Below, one piece after another: positions 1 through 9,920 of a stretch of 64,000 nucleotides of DNA. A program made the translations under genes and the position numbers. The DNA comes from Bifidobacterium bohemicum DSM 22767 (GTDB lineage: Bacteria > Actinomycetota > Actinomycetes > Actinomycetales > Bifidobacteriaceae). Within the stretch, counting starts at the first letter, position 1, and the number at the start of each line of letters is the position of its first letter. The stretch covers positions 90,676 through 154,675 of the forward strand of contig NZ_JGYP01000004.1 of assembly GCF_000741525.1 (NCBI RefSeq). The letters run 5' to 3'. The notes beneath the pieces are model-generated. The model was not told the DNA's origin, did no database searches, and saw only the letters and a list, made by a program, of their open reading frames with translations.

Positions 1-1
1 C

Positions 2-184
2 CCCAATTCCGGCGATCACAGCGATCCCGGCAATCCCCAAGGAGCCACACAGCCAATCGAACGCCCCGCGCCGACCAGCGATTTCAACGCCGCCATTGCC
101 GCCGATCCCGATCATGTAGAAGATTCCGACGACACCGACGGCCTGGCCAAGCTTGCCCAGGCCCTGAACGGAGGCCAGCTATGA
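2..184 (+). CDS. C-terminal tail of an upstream protein, probably FtsW/RodA family (partial)
   Basis: An open frame runs from the window edge to a TGA at 182-184 and ends in ...AQALNGGQL. Only about 60 residues are visible. They are hydrophilic (Asp, Pro, Ala rich) with no membrane segment, so they do not identify the protein. The stop overlaps the pbpA start in an ATGA, which shows translational coupling. In actinobacteria the gene directly before pbpA-pknA-pknB is usually the FtsW/RodA glycosyltransferase, whose cytoplasmic tail is often charged and disordered. The identity is therefore inferred from gene order, not from sequence. Confidence 0.55.
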   Translation, partial: PNSGDHSDPGNPQGATQPIERPAPTSDFNAAIAADPDHVEDSDDTDGLAKLAQALNGGQL

Positions 185-1647
185 ACAAATACCTCCGTCA
201 GCTGTTCACGGCCGTCATCGTACTGTTCACGATCCTGGGCCTATCGAGCAGCATCATCACGGCAGTCCAGGCGACCGAACTGAACCGCAACTCGCTCAAC
301 CTCAGGGGTCTGTACCATCTGTACGGCGCGCCCCGCGGCTCGATCCTCGCCTCCGACGGCACGGTGATGGCCAAATCCGACCCGGTCAACGACTCCTTCG
401 AGTACCAACGCTCCTACTCAAACGGCGCATTATACGCGCCCGTGACCGGATTCTTCTCAATCAGCCAAGGCACCGACCGAGGCATCGAATCCTCCCGCAA
501 CCGGCTGCTGACCGGCGAATCCGACGAACTGTTCTTCGAAAAGGCCAAAGCCCTGTTCACCGGCAACGAGAACAAAGGCGCCTCAATCGAGACCTCGATC
601 GACACCAAGCTGCAAGCGACCGCCTACCAGGCACTCGGTGGCCTCGACGGGGCCGCAGTGGCCATCGAACCCAAGACCGGGCGCATTCTGGCCATGGTCT
701 CCACACCAAGCTACGACCCATCGGCACTGGCGAGCCACGACGCGAAGACGGTCAACGAGAACTACAACCAGCTTTCGCAAGGCACCGAAAGCCCGATGGT
801 CAACCACGCGATTTCACAGCTCTACCCACCCGGGTCCACATTCAAAACGGTGGTGGCCACGGCCGCGCTGGAATCCGGCAACTACCATCCCGACACCCAG
901 ATTCCCGCTGGCGCAAGCTACACGCTGCCAAACACCAACACCCAGTTGCCCAACGCCGTCTGGCAGGCCAACGGCAAAGACGGCAGAATATCCTTGGAGG
1001 ATGCGCTCGCATACTCCTCGAACACCGCATTCGCGCAGCTCGGGGTCTCCTTGGGTGCAGAGACCGTCAAGACGCAGGCGGAAAAGTTCGGATTCGGCCA
1101 GCCCATTCACGTGGACGGCAGCAATTCGACGGGCAACATCATGCAGGCCATATCGTCGAAGTTCCCGGAGAATCCCAGCCCTGACAAACTCGCTCTGGCG
1201 TCAATCGGGCAGGGTGACGTTCAGACCACACCCCTGCAAGACGCCCTGATCGCCTCGGCCGTGGCCAACGGGGGCGTGCTCATGAGACCCACCCTGGTCG
1301 ACCGTGTGCGCTCCAGCGATCTTTCGGTGATCTCCAAAACCACGCCCACGGTCATGAACCGGACGATGAGCGGCAACACGGCGTCGACAATGAACCAGAT
1401 GATGAGAGCCGTGATCGTCAAAGACAATCCGGACCTCGCCATCCCCGGCGTGGAAGTGGCCGCAAAAACCGGCACCGCGCAAATCGGGGTGTCCAATGCA
1501 AGCATAGACGGTTGGGTGATCGGTTTCGCTCCGGCGGACGATCCGAAAATCGCGGTCGCGGTGGTAGTCCACAATACTAATTTGCTTGGCAGCATGGCGG
1601 CCGGGCCGATCATGAAGGCCATGTTTGAGGAGGCGCTGGGCAAATGA
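181..1647 (+). CDS. pbpA: Penicillin-binding protein, class B transpeptidase (PbpA/FtsI-like)
   Basis: Cell-wall DD-transpeptidase that cross-links peptidoglycan outside the membrane. The 488-residue chain has a single N-terminal membrane anchor (about residues 8-30), a dimerisation region, and a transpeptidase domain. All three penicilloyl-serine transferase motifs are present: STFK near residue 219, SSN near 280, and KTGT near 429. The ATG overlaps the preceding stop, and its own stop overlaps the kinase start at 1644, so it sits inside a coupled operon. The order rodA/ftsW-pbpA-pknA-pknB is the conserved actinobacterial elongation/division cluster, which supports a PbpA role over a division-specific FtsI. 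The length is normal for PbpA. Confidence 0.93.
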   Translation: MNKYLRQLFTAVIVLFTILGLSSSIITAVQATELNRNSLNLRGLYHLYGAPRGSILASDGTVMAKSDPVNDSFEYQRSYSNGALYAPVTGFFSISQGTDRGIESSRNRLLTGESDELFFEKAKALFTGNENKGASIETSIDTKLQATAYQALGGLDGAAVAIEPKTGRILAMVSTPSYDPSALASHDAKTVNENYNQLSQGTESPMVNHAISQLYPPGSTFKTVVATAALESGNYHPDTQIPAGASYTLPNTNTQLPNAVWQANGKDGRISLEDALAYSSNTAFAQLGVSLGAETVKTQAEKFGFGQPIHVDGSNSTGNIMQAISSKFPENPSPDKLALASIGQGDVQTTPLQDALIASAVANGGVLMRPTLVDRVRSSDLSVISKTTPTVMNRTMSGNTASTMNQMMRAVIVKDNPDLAIPGVEVAAKTGTAQIGVSNASIDGWVIGFAPADDPKIAVAVVVHNTNLLGSMAAGPIMKAMFEEALGK

Positions 1648-2993
1648 GACTCGTAGAAGGACAGCTGGTTCACAGCCGTTACCGCCTCGATGAAAGACTG
1701 GCGCAAGGCGGGATGGGCGAGGTCTGGAAGGGCTTCGACATCCAGCTGGGGCGCGTGGTGGCCATCAAGGCCTTACGCAGCGACCTGAACGACGAGAAGG
1801 AACTGGAAGCCAGGCGGCGTCGCTTGCGGATGGAGGCCCATAATTCCGCCGATCTCGCACACCCGAACATCGCGGCGCTTTTCGAGTACTATGAGCATGA
1901 CGACATCGGCTTCCTCATCATGGAATACGTGGACAGCGAGTCGCTGGCCGACCTCTACCGCGAGCGCAAGACCATGGACCCGCTCGAGTTGCTTCCGATT
2001 CTGGTGCAGGTGGCGCGCGGCCTGTATGTGGCCCATTCGCACGGCATCATTCACCGGGACGTCAAACCGGCCAACATCATGGTCTCCCAAGACGGCGAAG
2101 TGAAAATAACGGACTTTGGTGTGTCATATTCCACCAATCAGGCGCAGATCACCCAGGACGGCATGGTCGTGGGCACGGCGCAGTACATCTCCCCCGAGCA
2201 GGCGCAGGGCAATACCGCCACGCCTCAATCCGACATCTATTCACTGGGCGTCGTCGCCTACGAAGGACTGGCCGGGCAGCGCCCCTTCACCGGCGCCACG
2301 CCGGTGGATATCGCAGCGGCTCACGTCAACGACGCACCGCCGCCACTGCCCACGTACGTCGACGTGCAACTGGCACAGTTCGTCATGTCCATGCTTTCCA
2401 AGGATCCACGCGACCGTCCGAAGGATGCGCTGGTGGTCTCCCGCACCCTTTCGCGCATTGAGCGACGGCTGTTCGACCAGGAGTCCGCCCGCAATGGGCA
2501 AACGGTCATTTCACGCGACGGGCGCATCGCACGCCGTGTGGTCAGCGCGCCGTATACCGGCGAGGGGACCGTGGCGGGCGGACACCCCTCTTCCCCGCTT
2601 CCTGATGGAGGCGTGCCGTCACAAGTGGGGTACGGTAGCCAGGACTCTGCTCAGCCCCGGACCCATTCCGATGGTCGTGCCATCGGTGCCGCACCCGTGA
2701 CGGGCCGGACGCCAGAGGAGCCGCACGATTCGGCCGCACCCAACACGACGGATACAGCCGACATAGATGCCATCGATTCCGATCAATCACCTCAATCCAG
2801 CGGGTTCAGCCCCACTGCACAAAAAGCCATGCGGACCATGACCGAGACGTTGCGCGCGATCAATGATATCCCGATTCCTCGGGTCGGACCAGGGGTTTCG
2901 GCGTCGTACACGCCCGAGCAGCCTGCATCCGGCGTACTGCACACGGAGCCCGCGCAAGAGGCGTCAGGAAAATTTAAGAAGGAGCAGCAATGA
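1644..2993 (+). CDS. pknA: Serine/threonine protein kinase, PknA-like
   Basis: Hanks-type kinase expected to phosphorylate cell-division and wall proteins. The kinase domain fills roughly residues 8-270, with a glycine loop (LAQGGMGEVWKG), the ATP lysine in VAIKAL, the catalytic loop HRDVKPANIM, DFG, and the activation-segment motif GTAQYISPEQ. The remaining 180 residues are Pro/Ser/Asp rich and look disordered. No transmembrane segment is visible, whereas mycobacterial PknA is membrane-anchored, so this form may be cytosolic. Its ATG overlaps the pbpA stop, and its TGA overlaps the next kinase start (ATGA at 2990), so the pair is probably made together. Confidence 0.93.
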   Translation: MRLVEGQLVHSRYRLDERLAQGGMGEVWKGFDIQLGRVVAIKALRSDLNDEKELEARRRRLRMEAHNSADLAHPNIAALFEYYEHDDIGFLIMEYVDSESLADLYRERKTMDPLELLPILVQVARGLYVAHSHGIIHRDVKPANIMVSQDGEVKITDFGVSYSTNQAQITQDGMVVGTAQYISPEQAQGNTATPQSDIYSLGVVAYEGLAGQRPFTGATPVDIAAAHVNDAPPPLPTYVDVQLAQFVMSMLSKDPRDRPKDALVVSRTLSRIERRLFDQESARNGQTVISRDGRIARRVVSAPYTGEGTVAGGHPSSPLPDGGVPSQVGYGSQDSAQPRTHSDGRAIGAAPVTGRTPEEPHDSAAPNTTDTADIDAIDSDQSPQSSGFSPTAQKAMRTMTETLRAINDIPIPRVGPGVSASYTPEQPASGVLHTEPAQEASGKFKKEQQ

Positions 2994-5104
2994 GCACGAA
3001 TATGCCCTTATCACTGGCAAACGGCCGGTACCAGCTCAACCAACTCATCGGCCGCGGCGGGATGGCGCAGGTATACGTCGCGCAGGACACTCGGCTGGGA
3101 CGTATCGTGGCCGTCAAGGTCATGCGTTCCGACCTGGCCAACGACGAGATCTTCCTCAAGCGCTTCCGTCGTGAGGCCCACGCGGTGGCGCAGATGAACA
3201 ACGTGAACATCGTCAACATCTACGATTCCGGCGAGGAGACGTTCACCGACGAGGACGGAACGACCGAATGCGTGCCGTACATCGTGATGGAGTACGTCAA
3301 AGGCCAGACGCTACGCGACATCCTCAAGGCCAATGGCGCGTTGAGCCAGCGCGACAGCGAACAGGTGATGTTGGGCGTTTTGAACGCGCTGGACTATTCG
3401 CATCGTATGGGCATCATCCACCGTGACATCAAGCCTGGCAACATCATGATCAGCGATCAGGGCATCGTCAAGGTCATGGACTTCGGCATCGCGCGGGCCC
3501 TTGACGACTCAGCCGCCACGATGACGCAGTCGCAGGGCGTGGTGGGCACGGCCCAATACCTTTCCCCCGAACAGGCGCGGGGCGAGAATGTGGACATGCG
3601 CAGCGACCTGTACTCGGCAGGTTGCGTCCTGTATGAGATGCTCACCGGGCGCGCGCCGTTCAACGGGGATTCGGCCGTCGCGATTGCCTACCAGCATGTT
3701 TCGGAGGTCGCCACTCCTCCAAGCACCGTCGTGCCGGGGCTGCCGAAGATGTGGAACCAGATCTGCGCGAAGGCTATGGCCAAGGACCGCCAGAATCGGT
3801 ATTCCACGGCAGCGGAGTTCCGTAACGACATTCTCACCTTCATGAACGGGGGCGTGCCCGTGGCGGCGGCATTCAATCCGCTCACGGATTTGTCGAACAT
3901 GAAACAGCGCAGACAGGCCGAGGAGACGGCCGCCACCGAGGCTCTCAACCCCGTCGAGACCACGGCCACCCAGGCCTTCGATCCACTGACGGGCACGTTC
4001 AGCGGGCCAATCTCACCGGCGGCCGTGGCGACAGCGCCTAACCGCACAGAGCAGCGTGAGGCCGATGGGAAGAAACGCAAGAAGAAACGCAACATCATCA
4101 TCGCCTCTGTGGTCGGCGCCATTGTGGTGCTGCTGGCCGCACTGAGCCTCGGGTATGCGCTGACGCACAGGCCCAAGGCGGAGATGGTGACGGTACCTAC
4201 CTTCACTTCTACGACCACCGAGGATCTGGCGCGGGAGAAACTGACCAGCACCGGGCTCAAAATGAAGGTGGAGGAGGACACCGACTCCACCGAGCCGAAA
4301 GGCACCTTCACGGCGCAGTCGCCCAAGGGCGGCAGGAAGGCGCCGAAGGGATCGACCGTGAAGGTCTGGTTCTCCGCCGGCCCGCAGTCCTCGCATGTGC
4401 CTGACGTCAAAGGCAGGTCGCAGGAGGAGGCGCGTTCGATCCTCACGAAGGCCGGGTTCAAGGTCTCCGCCTCGACGAAGACCGAAGACAGCGGGGACGT
4501 GGCGAAGAACCAGGTGACACGAACCGACCCTCCCGCAGGTTCGACGACCGAGAAGGGCTCCCTTCTCACGCTCTATGTCTCTTCCGGCATGACGAAGGTA
4601 CCGGATTTCACCGGGCAGCCGAAGGACCAGGCCGTCAGAGCCCTTTCCGACGCACACTTCAATGTGGTGGTCGAATCAGAAACCTCCGACTCCGTGGAGA
4701 AGGATCAGGTGACACGCACGGATCCCGCCGCCGGATCCTTGGTGCCGCAAAAATCCACCATTACCATATATGTCTCGCAGGGCAAGCAACAGCTGATCGT
4801 GCCATATGTGTCCACTGGGACCAGGTATGGTGTGGCGAAGGCCGAGCTGGAAGCGGCCGGGTTCCATGTTTCGGTGGCCTCCGGCAACCCGAGTGACGAT
4901 AACGCCATCGTCACCGGCATATCGCCCTCGGCGGGCTCACAGGCGCCCAAAGGCAGCACGATCATAGTCAGTACGCAGGCGGCGCCAACCGTCAACAGTG
5001 GTGGCAACGGAAGCGGAAACAGCGGCAACGGAAGCAACAACAGTAACAGTAACAACAACGCAAGCAACAACGGCACCGGCAATTCGCCGGGCGACCGGGA
5101 ATGA
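2990..5104 (+). CDS. pknB: Serine/threonine protein kinase with PASTA repeats, PknB-like
   Basis: Membrane receptor kinase that senses peptidoglycan fragments or lipid II through external PASTA repeats. The order is: kinase domain about 14-280 (GRGGMAQVY loop, VAVKVM lysine, HRDIKPGN near 143, DFG near 163, GTAQYLSPEQ), a linker, a basic stop-transfer stretch (KKRKKKRN), one membrane helix near 368-395, then four PASTA units of about 65 residues. The last 40 residues are almost only Gly, Asn and Ser, an unusual low-complexity tail of unclear role. At 704 residues it is longer than mycobacterial PknB mainly because of this tail. It is the last gene of the coupled wall-growth cluster. Confidence 0.95.
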   Translation: MSTNMPLSLANGRYQLNQLIGRGGMAQVYVAQDTRLGRIVAVKVMRSDLANDEIFLKRFRREAHAVAQMNNVNIVNIYDSGEETFTDEDGTTECVPYIVMEYVKGQTLRDILKANGALSQRDSEQVMLGVLNALDYSHRMGIIHRDIKPGNIMISDQGIVKVMDFGIARALDDSAATMTQSQGVVGTAQYLSPEQARGENVDMRSDLYSAGCVLYEMLTGRAPFNGDSAVAIAYQHVSEVATPPSTVVPGLPKMWNQICAKAMAKDRQNRYSTAAEFRNDILTFMNGGVPVAAAFNPLTDLSNMKQRRQAEETAATEALNPVETTATQAFDPLTGTFSGPISPAAVATAPNRTEQREADGKKRKKKRNIIIASVVGAIVVLLAALSLGYALTHRPKAEMVTVPTFTSTTTEDLAREKLTSTGLKMKVEEDTDSTEPKGTFTAQSPKGGRKAPKGSTVKVWFSAGPQSSHVPDVKGRSQEEARSILTKAGFKVSASTKTEDSGDVAKNQVTRTDPPAGSTTEKGSLLTLYVSSGMTKVPDFTGQPKDQAVRALSDAHFNVVVESETSDSVEKDQVTRTDPAAGSLVPQKSTITIYVSQGKQQLIVPYVSTGTRYGVAKAELEAAGFHVSVASGNPSDDNAIVTGISPSAGSQAPKGSTIIVSTQAAPTVNSGGNGSGNSGNGSNNSNSNNNASNNGTGNSPGDRE

Positions 5105-5128
5105 CTTGCCCGGGTTGGAACCGATTGT

Positions 5129-5166
5129 AAGACCTTGTCGGAAGTACTCAATTCCGGCAAGGTCTT
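5129..5166 (+). terminator. Candidate terminator after pknB
   Basis: The 13-base arms AAGACCTTGTCGG and CCGGCAAGGTCTT pair with one G-T wobble around a 12-base loop, 24 bases after the pknB stop. A long T run does not follow, so it may work weakly or with help from other factors. Confidence 0.5.
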
Positions 5167-5530
5167 ATGCTTTGTGACGGCATGTTCCCCGTTTGTTTGT
5201 GGCTGTGCCAGGGACGCATCATCGTGAGGTCCGTCCGTATGATATCGGTTCACTTCACTCGTGACGCATCGAAACAAAAGCCCACCTCGCCTCGTCGTGA
5301 ACCAAACCGCACAGACCTTGGTGATTCATTAATGCACTCAGGCGAATCGACTATCCTGGATTCGGAGTCGGTCGGAACAGCCTTCTGGCATGATGCCGGA
5401 AGGCAGGTGCACCCCGGCCGGACGGCGGCATACTGGGCGGCCTGACGAGTCCGCACCCATGTTGCCCACTCGAAATTACCTACAGGCTACCTGTCAACAT
5501 GGAGCACGACCAAGACCTGCGACATGAAAA
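5167..5530. other. Gene-free stretch between convergent pknB and the surface-protein gene
   Basis: No convincing coding frame is seen on either strand. It holds one strong short hairpin at 5380-5404 (GCCTTCTGGCAT pairing with ATGCCGGAAGGC, loop of one base) without a T run. This could be part of an untranslated region, a small RNA, or a remnant. Confidence 0.4.
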
Positions 5531-5566
5531 TCCGGAGCCCGACGGCGATGTCCGTCAAGCTCCGGA
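5531..5566 (-). terminator. Rho-independent terminator of the surface-protein gene
   Basis: On the minus strand, TCCGGAGC and GCTCCGGA arms enclose an inner GACGG/CCGTC stem and are followed directly by TTTTC. It lies 32 bases past the stop of the BspA-like gene. Confidence 0.75.
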
Positions 5567-5839
5567 CACACGCATACACCCGCGAAAACCCGGCTACCTC
5601 ACCTTTTGACGAGGTTGGAGCGACCGTTAGACGAACGGTTTCTGCGCCCCAACAACAATAGCGACGCCGACACCAGCAGCAGTATCGACATAAACAGCAT
5701 CGTCGCAATGGACGCGCCGGTCTTAGCAAGACCGCCGTTGTCACCGGCCATCCTGGGCAACGGGGAGGCAGACGATGCCGCAGAAGGAACAGAAGGCGAC
5801 GGTTTCGCCGGAATCGACGGTGCCGAAGGCGCGACGACC

Positions 5840-7000
5840 TTCGCCCACTGCGCGTACAGGGTCGTCACCCCCGGCATCAACGATGCCTCCACGCCCGGCC
5901 GGTACGACACGCCCTTGCCGTCCGCCTTCGTGTTCCAACCCGTGAACCGGTAGCCGTCAAGCACATAGGAGTTGCCCGACACCTTGCGCGCGCGGTTCAC
6001 CAGATCCGAACCCTTATACGGCGGATCCACCCGGAACACGTCATCGGCCACACTGCCTGTCGCCGACAGGCCGGCCGGCTCGTTCGCCACATACCGCACA
6101 CGATACTCAACCGGCAACGGCTCCACCGGCGACGACGGCTTCGCCCACTGCGCGTACAAGGTCGTCACACCGGGCATCAACGACAACCGCGCGCCAGGAA
6201 TATACGAGGCACCCGTGCCATCCGCCCGGGAGTTCCAGCCCGCGAAACGATAGCCAACCACCTGATACCGGTTCTCCACCGTCGCACGCTCACGACGCAG
6301 GAGATCCACGCCCTTGAACGGCGGATCCACCTGGAACACGTCATCGGCCACACTGCCTGTCGCCGACAGGCCGGCCGGCTCGTTCGCCACATACCGCACA
6401 CGATACTGGACCGGCAACGGACTGATTGGCGTCGTCGACCGCGCCCACCGTGCGTACAGGATCGTGACCCCCGGCATCAACAGCACCTCCTCGCCCGGCT
6501 GGTACGACGCCCCGCCGCCATCGGCACGCAGGTCCCAACCCACGAAACGATAACCTTCGACCTGATACAGGCTGGCCGTCACCTTATGTGAATAATGCAG
6601 AAGGTTCACGCCCTTGAATGGCGGACTCACCTCGAACTGGTCGTCGGGCACCGAACCCGTGGCGACCAAACCGGTCGGCGCGTTCGCCACATAGCGCACC
6701 TTGTAGCGTATCGGTAACGGTTCGACAGGGGTGTGTGGCACGCTTGAAGACCGCCACTGCGCATACAGTGGCATCTTCGTACCACGGGTCAGGCCGGTGA
6801 TCGTGCTGCCCTGAACATATCCGGCTCCAAGCCCGTTGGCCAGGGTGTTCCAGCCAGAGCACCTGTAGTTTTTGGCATTGAACATCGGGGCGGGCACCAC
6901 AACCTTCAGCGCGGACGCGTCGAAACCGACCTCGCGAACCTTGACCGGATCACCGGATACCTCGACGCCCGTCGGGGCGTTCTTCTCGAACGACACCTCC
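5840..7000 (-). repeat. Four tandem ~300-bp B-repeat units inside the surface-protein gene
   Basis: The units recur with a 300-base period. The block CACTGCCTGTCGCCGACAGG and the 40 bases after it are the same at about 6050 and 6350. The two outer units are more diverged. At the protein level each carries PLPxxYxVRYVANxPxGLxATGSVxDDxFxVxPPxKG and ends in LYAQW, typical of InlB B-repeat/Flg_new domains. The high DNA identity makes copy-number change by recombination likely. Confidence 0.8.
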
Positions 7001-7430
7001 ACGAACTGCTGCCAGCCGAACGTTCCACCTTTGAACCTGCGCAGGTTGGTCAGATCCGCCAGCTGCTCATTGTCGGTGCCGAGCTCATCATCCGTCTCGG
7101 TTTCCCATTTGCCGTCGCTTCTGATCCAGTGACCAGTGAACCCGGCGGATTCGACGGCACCGCCCTTCGACGGCTCGTCGGCGAAATACGACGGATCAAG
7201 CCTGGTATCCTTTCCAAGGTGCAGCACCGACAATGTCGCCGGGAACGCAGCCTGACCGCTTGAAAGGGAACGCGTGTTCCACCCGGACAGATCGACCTCC
7301 AACAAACGGCTGCCGGAACGGGCGAACATCTGGTCCATACTGGTCAGACCGGAGGTGGTCCAACCTTTCAGGATTATCTTGTCCAACGGGCACCCGACGA
7401 ACATGTACGAAGCGTCGTTTACTTTCCGCA

Positions 7431-7435
7431 CCCCC
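7431..7435 (-). other. Frameshift site (G5 run) in the BspA-like gene
   Basis: The coding strand reads GGTTGGGGGTGCGG. With five G the frame reaches TAA four codons later. With six G it runs on through the rest of the protein. The site is either a sequencing error, an inactivating mutation, or a short slippage site. Confidence 0.75.
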
Positions 7436-8729
7436 AACCGGACAAGTCGAGCGTCCTTGCCGAATCCTCGGGACCCACATGATCGCCTTTGAAGCTCGTG
7501 TCACTTGAGAACATTCCGGAAACGGATTCGACGTTCGGCACCTTCCAGCCTTCCAAGCCCCTGACCGACTGAAGCGACGAATCCCAGGCAAACAAGGAAC
7601 CCATATCTTTGACGACGGGAAGCTTCCAGCCATCCATGGTCACATGGGTCAGGGAGCCGGCCATGAAAAGCATCCCGTTCATATTTTCCAGCGAAGGGGT
7701 GTGCCCGGCCCAACCGCTGAGATCGACCGAGCCAAGCCCGGCGTCCCCGCTGAACATGTTGGATGTGGAAGTCACGGCATCGGGATGCCAGTCCTTCAAT
7801 GGCCCGGCGTCTTTGAAGGGAGAATGGAAGAACATGCCGTACATGTCCTCGACCCGTGACACATCCCAGTCGGAGACGTCGCCGATCGACTGCACGCCGG
7901 ACCAGGAGAACATGGAGTCCATGCTGGTGACATTTCCGACTTTCCATGCGGAAAGATCGAGCACATCTGTGGGAACCCCGTTGAACATCTCCCCCATATT
8001 GGTGACTTTGGCGGTGTCCCAGCCGGAAATGCCTTTGATTCCCGCAAGGGCCCTGTCACCTGAGAACATCCCGCTCATGTCTTTCACGTCGGAGGTGCTC
8101 CAACCGGTGACGTCCACGCTTTTGAGTTTGTTGTCACCCGCGAACAGGTCTTTCATGGTAGTCACGCCTGTGGTGTCGATGTTGTCAAGACCTTCGATAC
8201 GATCCAAAGCGAACAAGTTATTGAACAAATACGCCATTCCATGGTGATCCTGGTCACCGCTGTCATCAGGCGCCTTGACCGCCCCTTCAAAGACGATGGC
8301 CGTGATCGAGTTCACGATGTCCCCGACAGGACCGTTGCTGGTCCACGGAGCGCCTTCGGTGTTGCCCATCTGTCCGCCTGCCTCGACATTGACCACGCAG
8401 CCGCCCGAGGGGTCGTTCTCGATATCGTAGGCAACCGTTCCCCAACGTCCACGGTATCCGGCCCGGTTACAATCGCCGGACTGCGCCGAGGGGGTCTTGC
8501 TCTCCGACCTGGTAACCGGCTTCTCGTCCTGGGCTTGCGGCGCCTGCTTCGGTTGCCCCGAAGCCAAAGAGGACTCATCCGAAGGGGCGCTTACGGCACC
8601 ATTGGCGGTCGCTCCCTTGACGGCGCCATCGGCAGGTTTAGGTTTCGTGACATCTTGCGACACCGCTCCTTGGGTTGAACCCGTAGATGCCCGATTCGAG
8701 GCCGGCGTGGCAGGAGCCTGAAGTTCATT

Positions 8730-8739
8730 CCCCCCCCCC
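8730..8739 (-). repeat. G10 homopolymer tract near the 5' end of the surface-protein gene
   Basis: Ten C on the plus strand encode VPGGGNE about 40 codons into the gene on the minus strand. At ten G the frame is open; nine or eleven would close it early. Poly-G tracts of this length are known slipped-strand switches for bacterial surface genes, including bifidobacterial pili. Confidence 0.8.
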
Positions 8740-9085
8740 GGCACACCATTGACTTGATCATCGGCCGACGCGATCACCGGGCACACGGCCACAGCCGCAG
8801 CAACCAGCAAACCCACCGCCACATTACGCATGGATCTCATCATTCCCCCAATCTTCATCCTCCCGCTTTTGAAAACGGGAAGATGCTTCTTGGGATTAAT
8901 CATAGAATCAGCGCATGACATTTTCATACAAATGCCGTGACCAGGTTGGCACGGCGAGACGCGGCACCACGGTGAGGCCCATCATGGTCATGCAGGCAAA
9001 CAAATCGACAGCCCTATGCCCCCCGTACCGGAGAACCAACGCGAAGCCACCGGACACACCTGCATGACATCGCGGCGAAAGGCAT

Positions 9086-9628
9086 TCAGGGCCGCACTGC
9101 CGAGCCCACGGTCAAAACCACCACCGCCGAGGCCACTGGTCCGTCATGGCTCAACGAGATATGCCAACACGGTAGAGGCTCCGACACCTCATCGCGATCA
9201 GGGGCATCCGAGACATCACACGGCCCGGTGCCGCAGACGTCCGCCACCTCATGCCGGCCGGACGGACGCAACGACCCCCGAACCGCCGAAGCGCATTCTT
9301 CGCCGAGCACCACACGCGGTCTGGAACGTGAATCGTCAAGAATCTCGACCTGCGCCCACGGGAAATCATCGACGGTATACGGGTACGGCCGATCGTCCAA
9401 CGCCTCGCACCACGCCTTAAGGACGGCCTCCTTGCCGGCCCATTTCGCCGCCAGATGAACGGCCTCGCCATCATGCTTGACACGGGCCCGCGCCGCGGCC
9501 TGCCGCCTTTCACGTTCGGAGAACAGCCCCAGCACACGCGAACCGGGCTCGGTCAACTGCCGTTCAAACGCCGCCACATCCACCACGTCATGCCCCAGGC
9601 CGACCAGCCGCGATTCCAAAACCGGCAT
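9086..9628 (-). CDS. acpS: Holo-[acyl-carrier-protein] synthase (4'-phosphopantetheinyl transferase)
   Basis: Transfers phosphopantetheine from CoA to the serine of the ACP domain, here most likely that of the neighbouring type I FAS. AcpS motifs are clear: GHDVVDVAAFE near the start (metal-binding Asp), FSERERR, AAKWAGKEAVLKAW, and WHISLSHDG near the end. At 180 residues it is longer than free-standing AcpS because of a ~40-residue insert before the WHISLSHDG strand, rich in Asp, Gly and Arg. The ATG at 9628 has GGGAGG five bases upstream, while the GTG one codon earlier would be too close to it. It lies downstream of fas on the same strand, past a terminator, so it may have its own promoter or depend on read-through. 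Confidence 0.92.
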   Translation of the reverse strand: MPVLESRLVGLGHDVVDVAAFERQLTEPGSRVLGLFSERERRQAAARARVKHDGEAVHLAAKWAGKEAVLKAWCEALDDRPYPYTVDDFPWAQVEILDDSRSRPRVVLGEECASAVRGSLRPSGRHEVADVCGTGPCDVSDAPDRDEVSEPLPCWHISLSHDGPVASAVVVLTVGSAVRP

Positions 9629-9862
9629 CACACCCTCCCTTCATGGCCGACATTCCGGCACATCTACAACAAGGGTACCCTGCAACCGATGCGCCGACAC
9701 CGGCGACGCCCCGCTTACCCATCCCCGCACAGGAAACACGTTCGCGCCCGACCTGCAAAAACAGGCGAACCAGGCACAGATCCCCCAACCGTCACCACGA
9801 CGCACCCATGTTCGCAAGACGAACCCGAATGGAAAACAACGAACATTTCGCAGGGAAAGAAA

Positions 9863-9898
9863 GGGAGGATGAGCCTCGCATGAACGACTCACCCTCCC
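9863..9898 (-). terminator. Rho-independent terminator of fas
   Basis: On the minus strand, GGGAGGGTGAG and CTCATCCTCCC pair around a 14-base loop and are followed by TTTCTTTCCC. It lies 23 bases past the fas stop. Confidence 0.75.
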
Positions 9899-9920
9899 AA
9901 GCACTCACCTCTTCGGCCTT

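Larger units (their letters stand above)
5599..8858 (-). pseudogene. BspA-like (DUF285) sortase-anchored surface protein, split by a -1 frameshift
   Basis: Predicted wall-anchored surface protein or adhesin. Order: signal peptide (MRNVAVGLLVAAAVAV...ASA), low-complexity Ala/Ser/Pro linker, about ten DUF285 leucine-rich-like units (LDLSGW..SxVTxMxxMF), four B-repeat-like units of about 100 residues ending in LYAQW, a Pro-rich stalk, LAKTG, a membrane helix, and a basic tail. The reading frame breaks at a run of five G (7431-7435): the first half ends at a TAA just after it, and the second half continues in another frame. Adding one G restores GWGVRKVNDASYMF, a perfect DUF285 unit, giving about 1,086 residues. 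As read, the product would lack its wall anchor. A G10 tract lies near the N-terminus. The start is uncertain: an ATG at 8927 is also in frame, and a GGGAGG touches the ATG at 8858. Confidence 0.8.
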
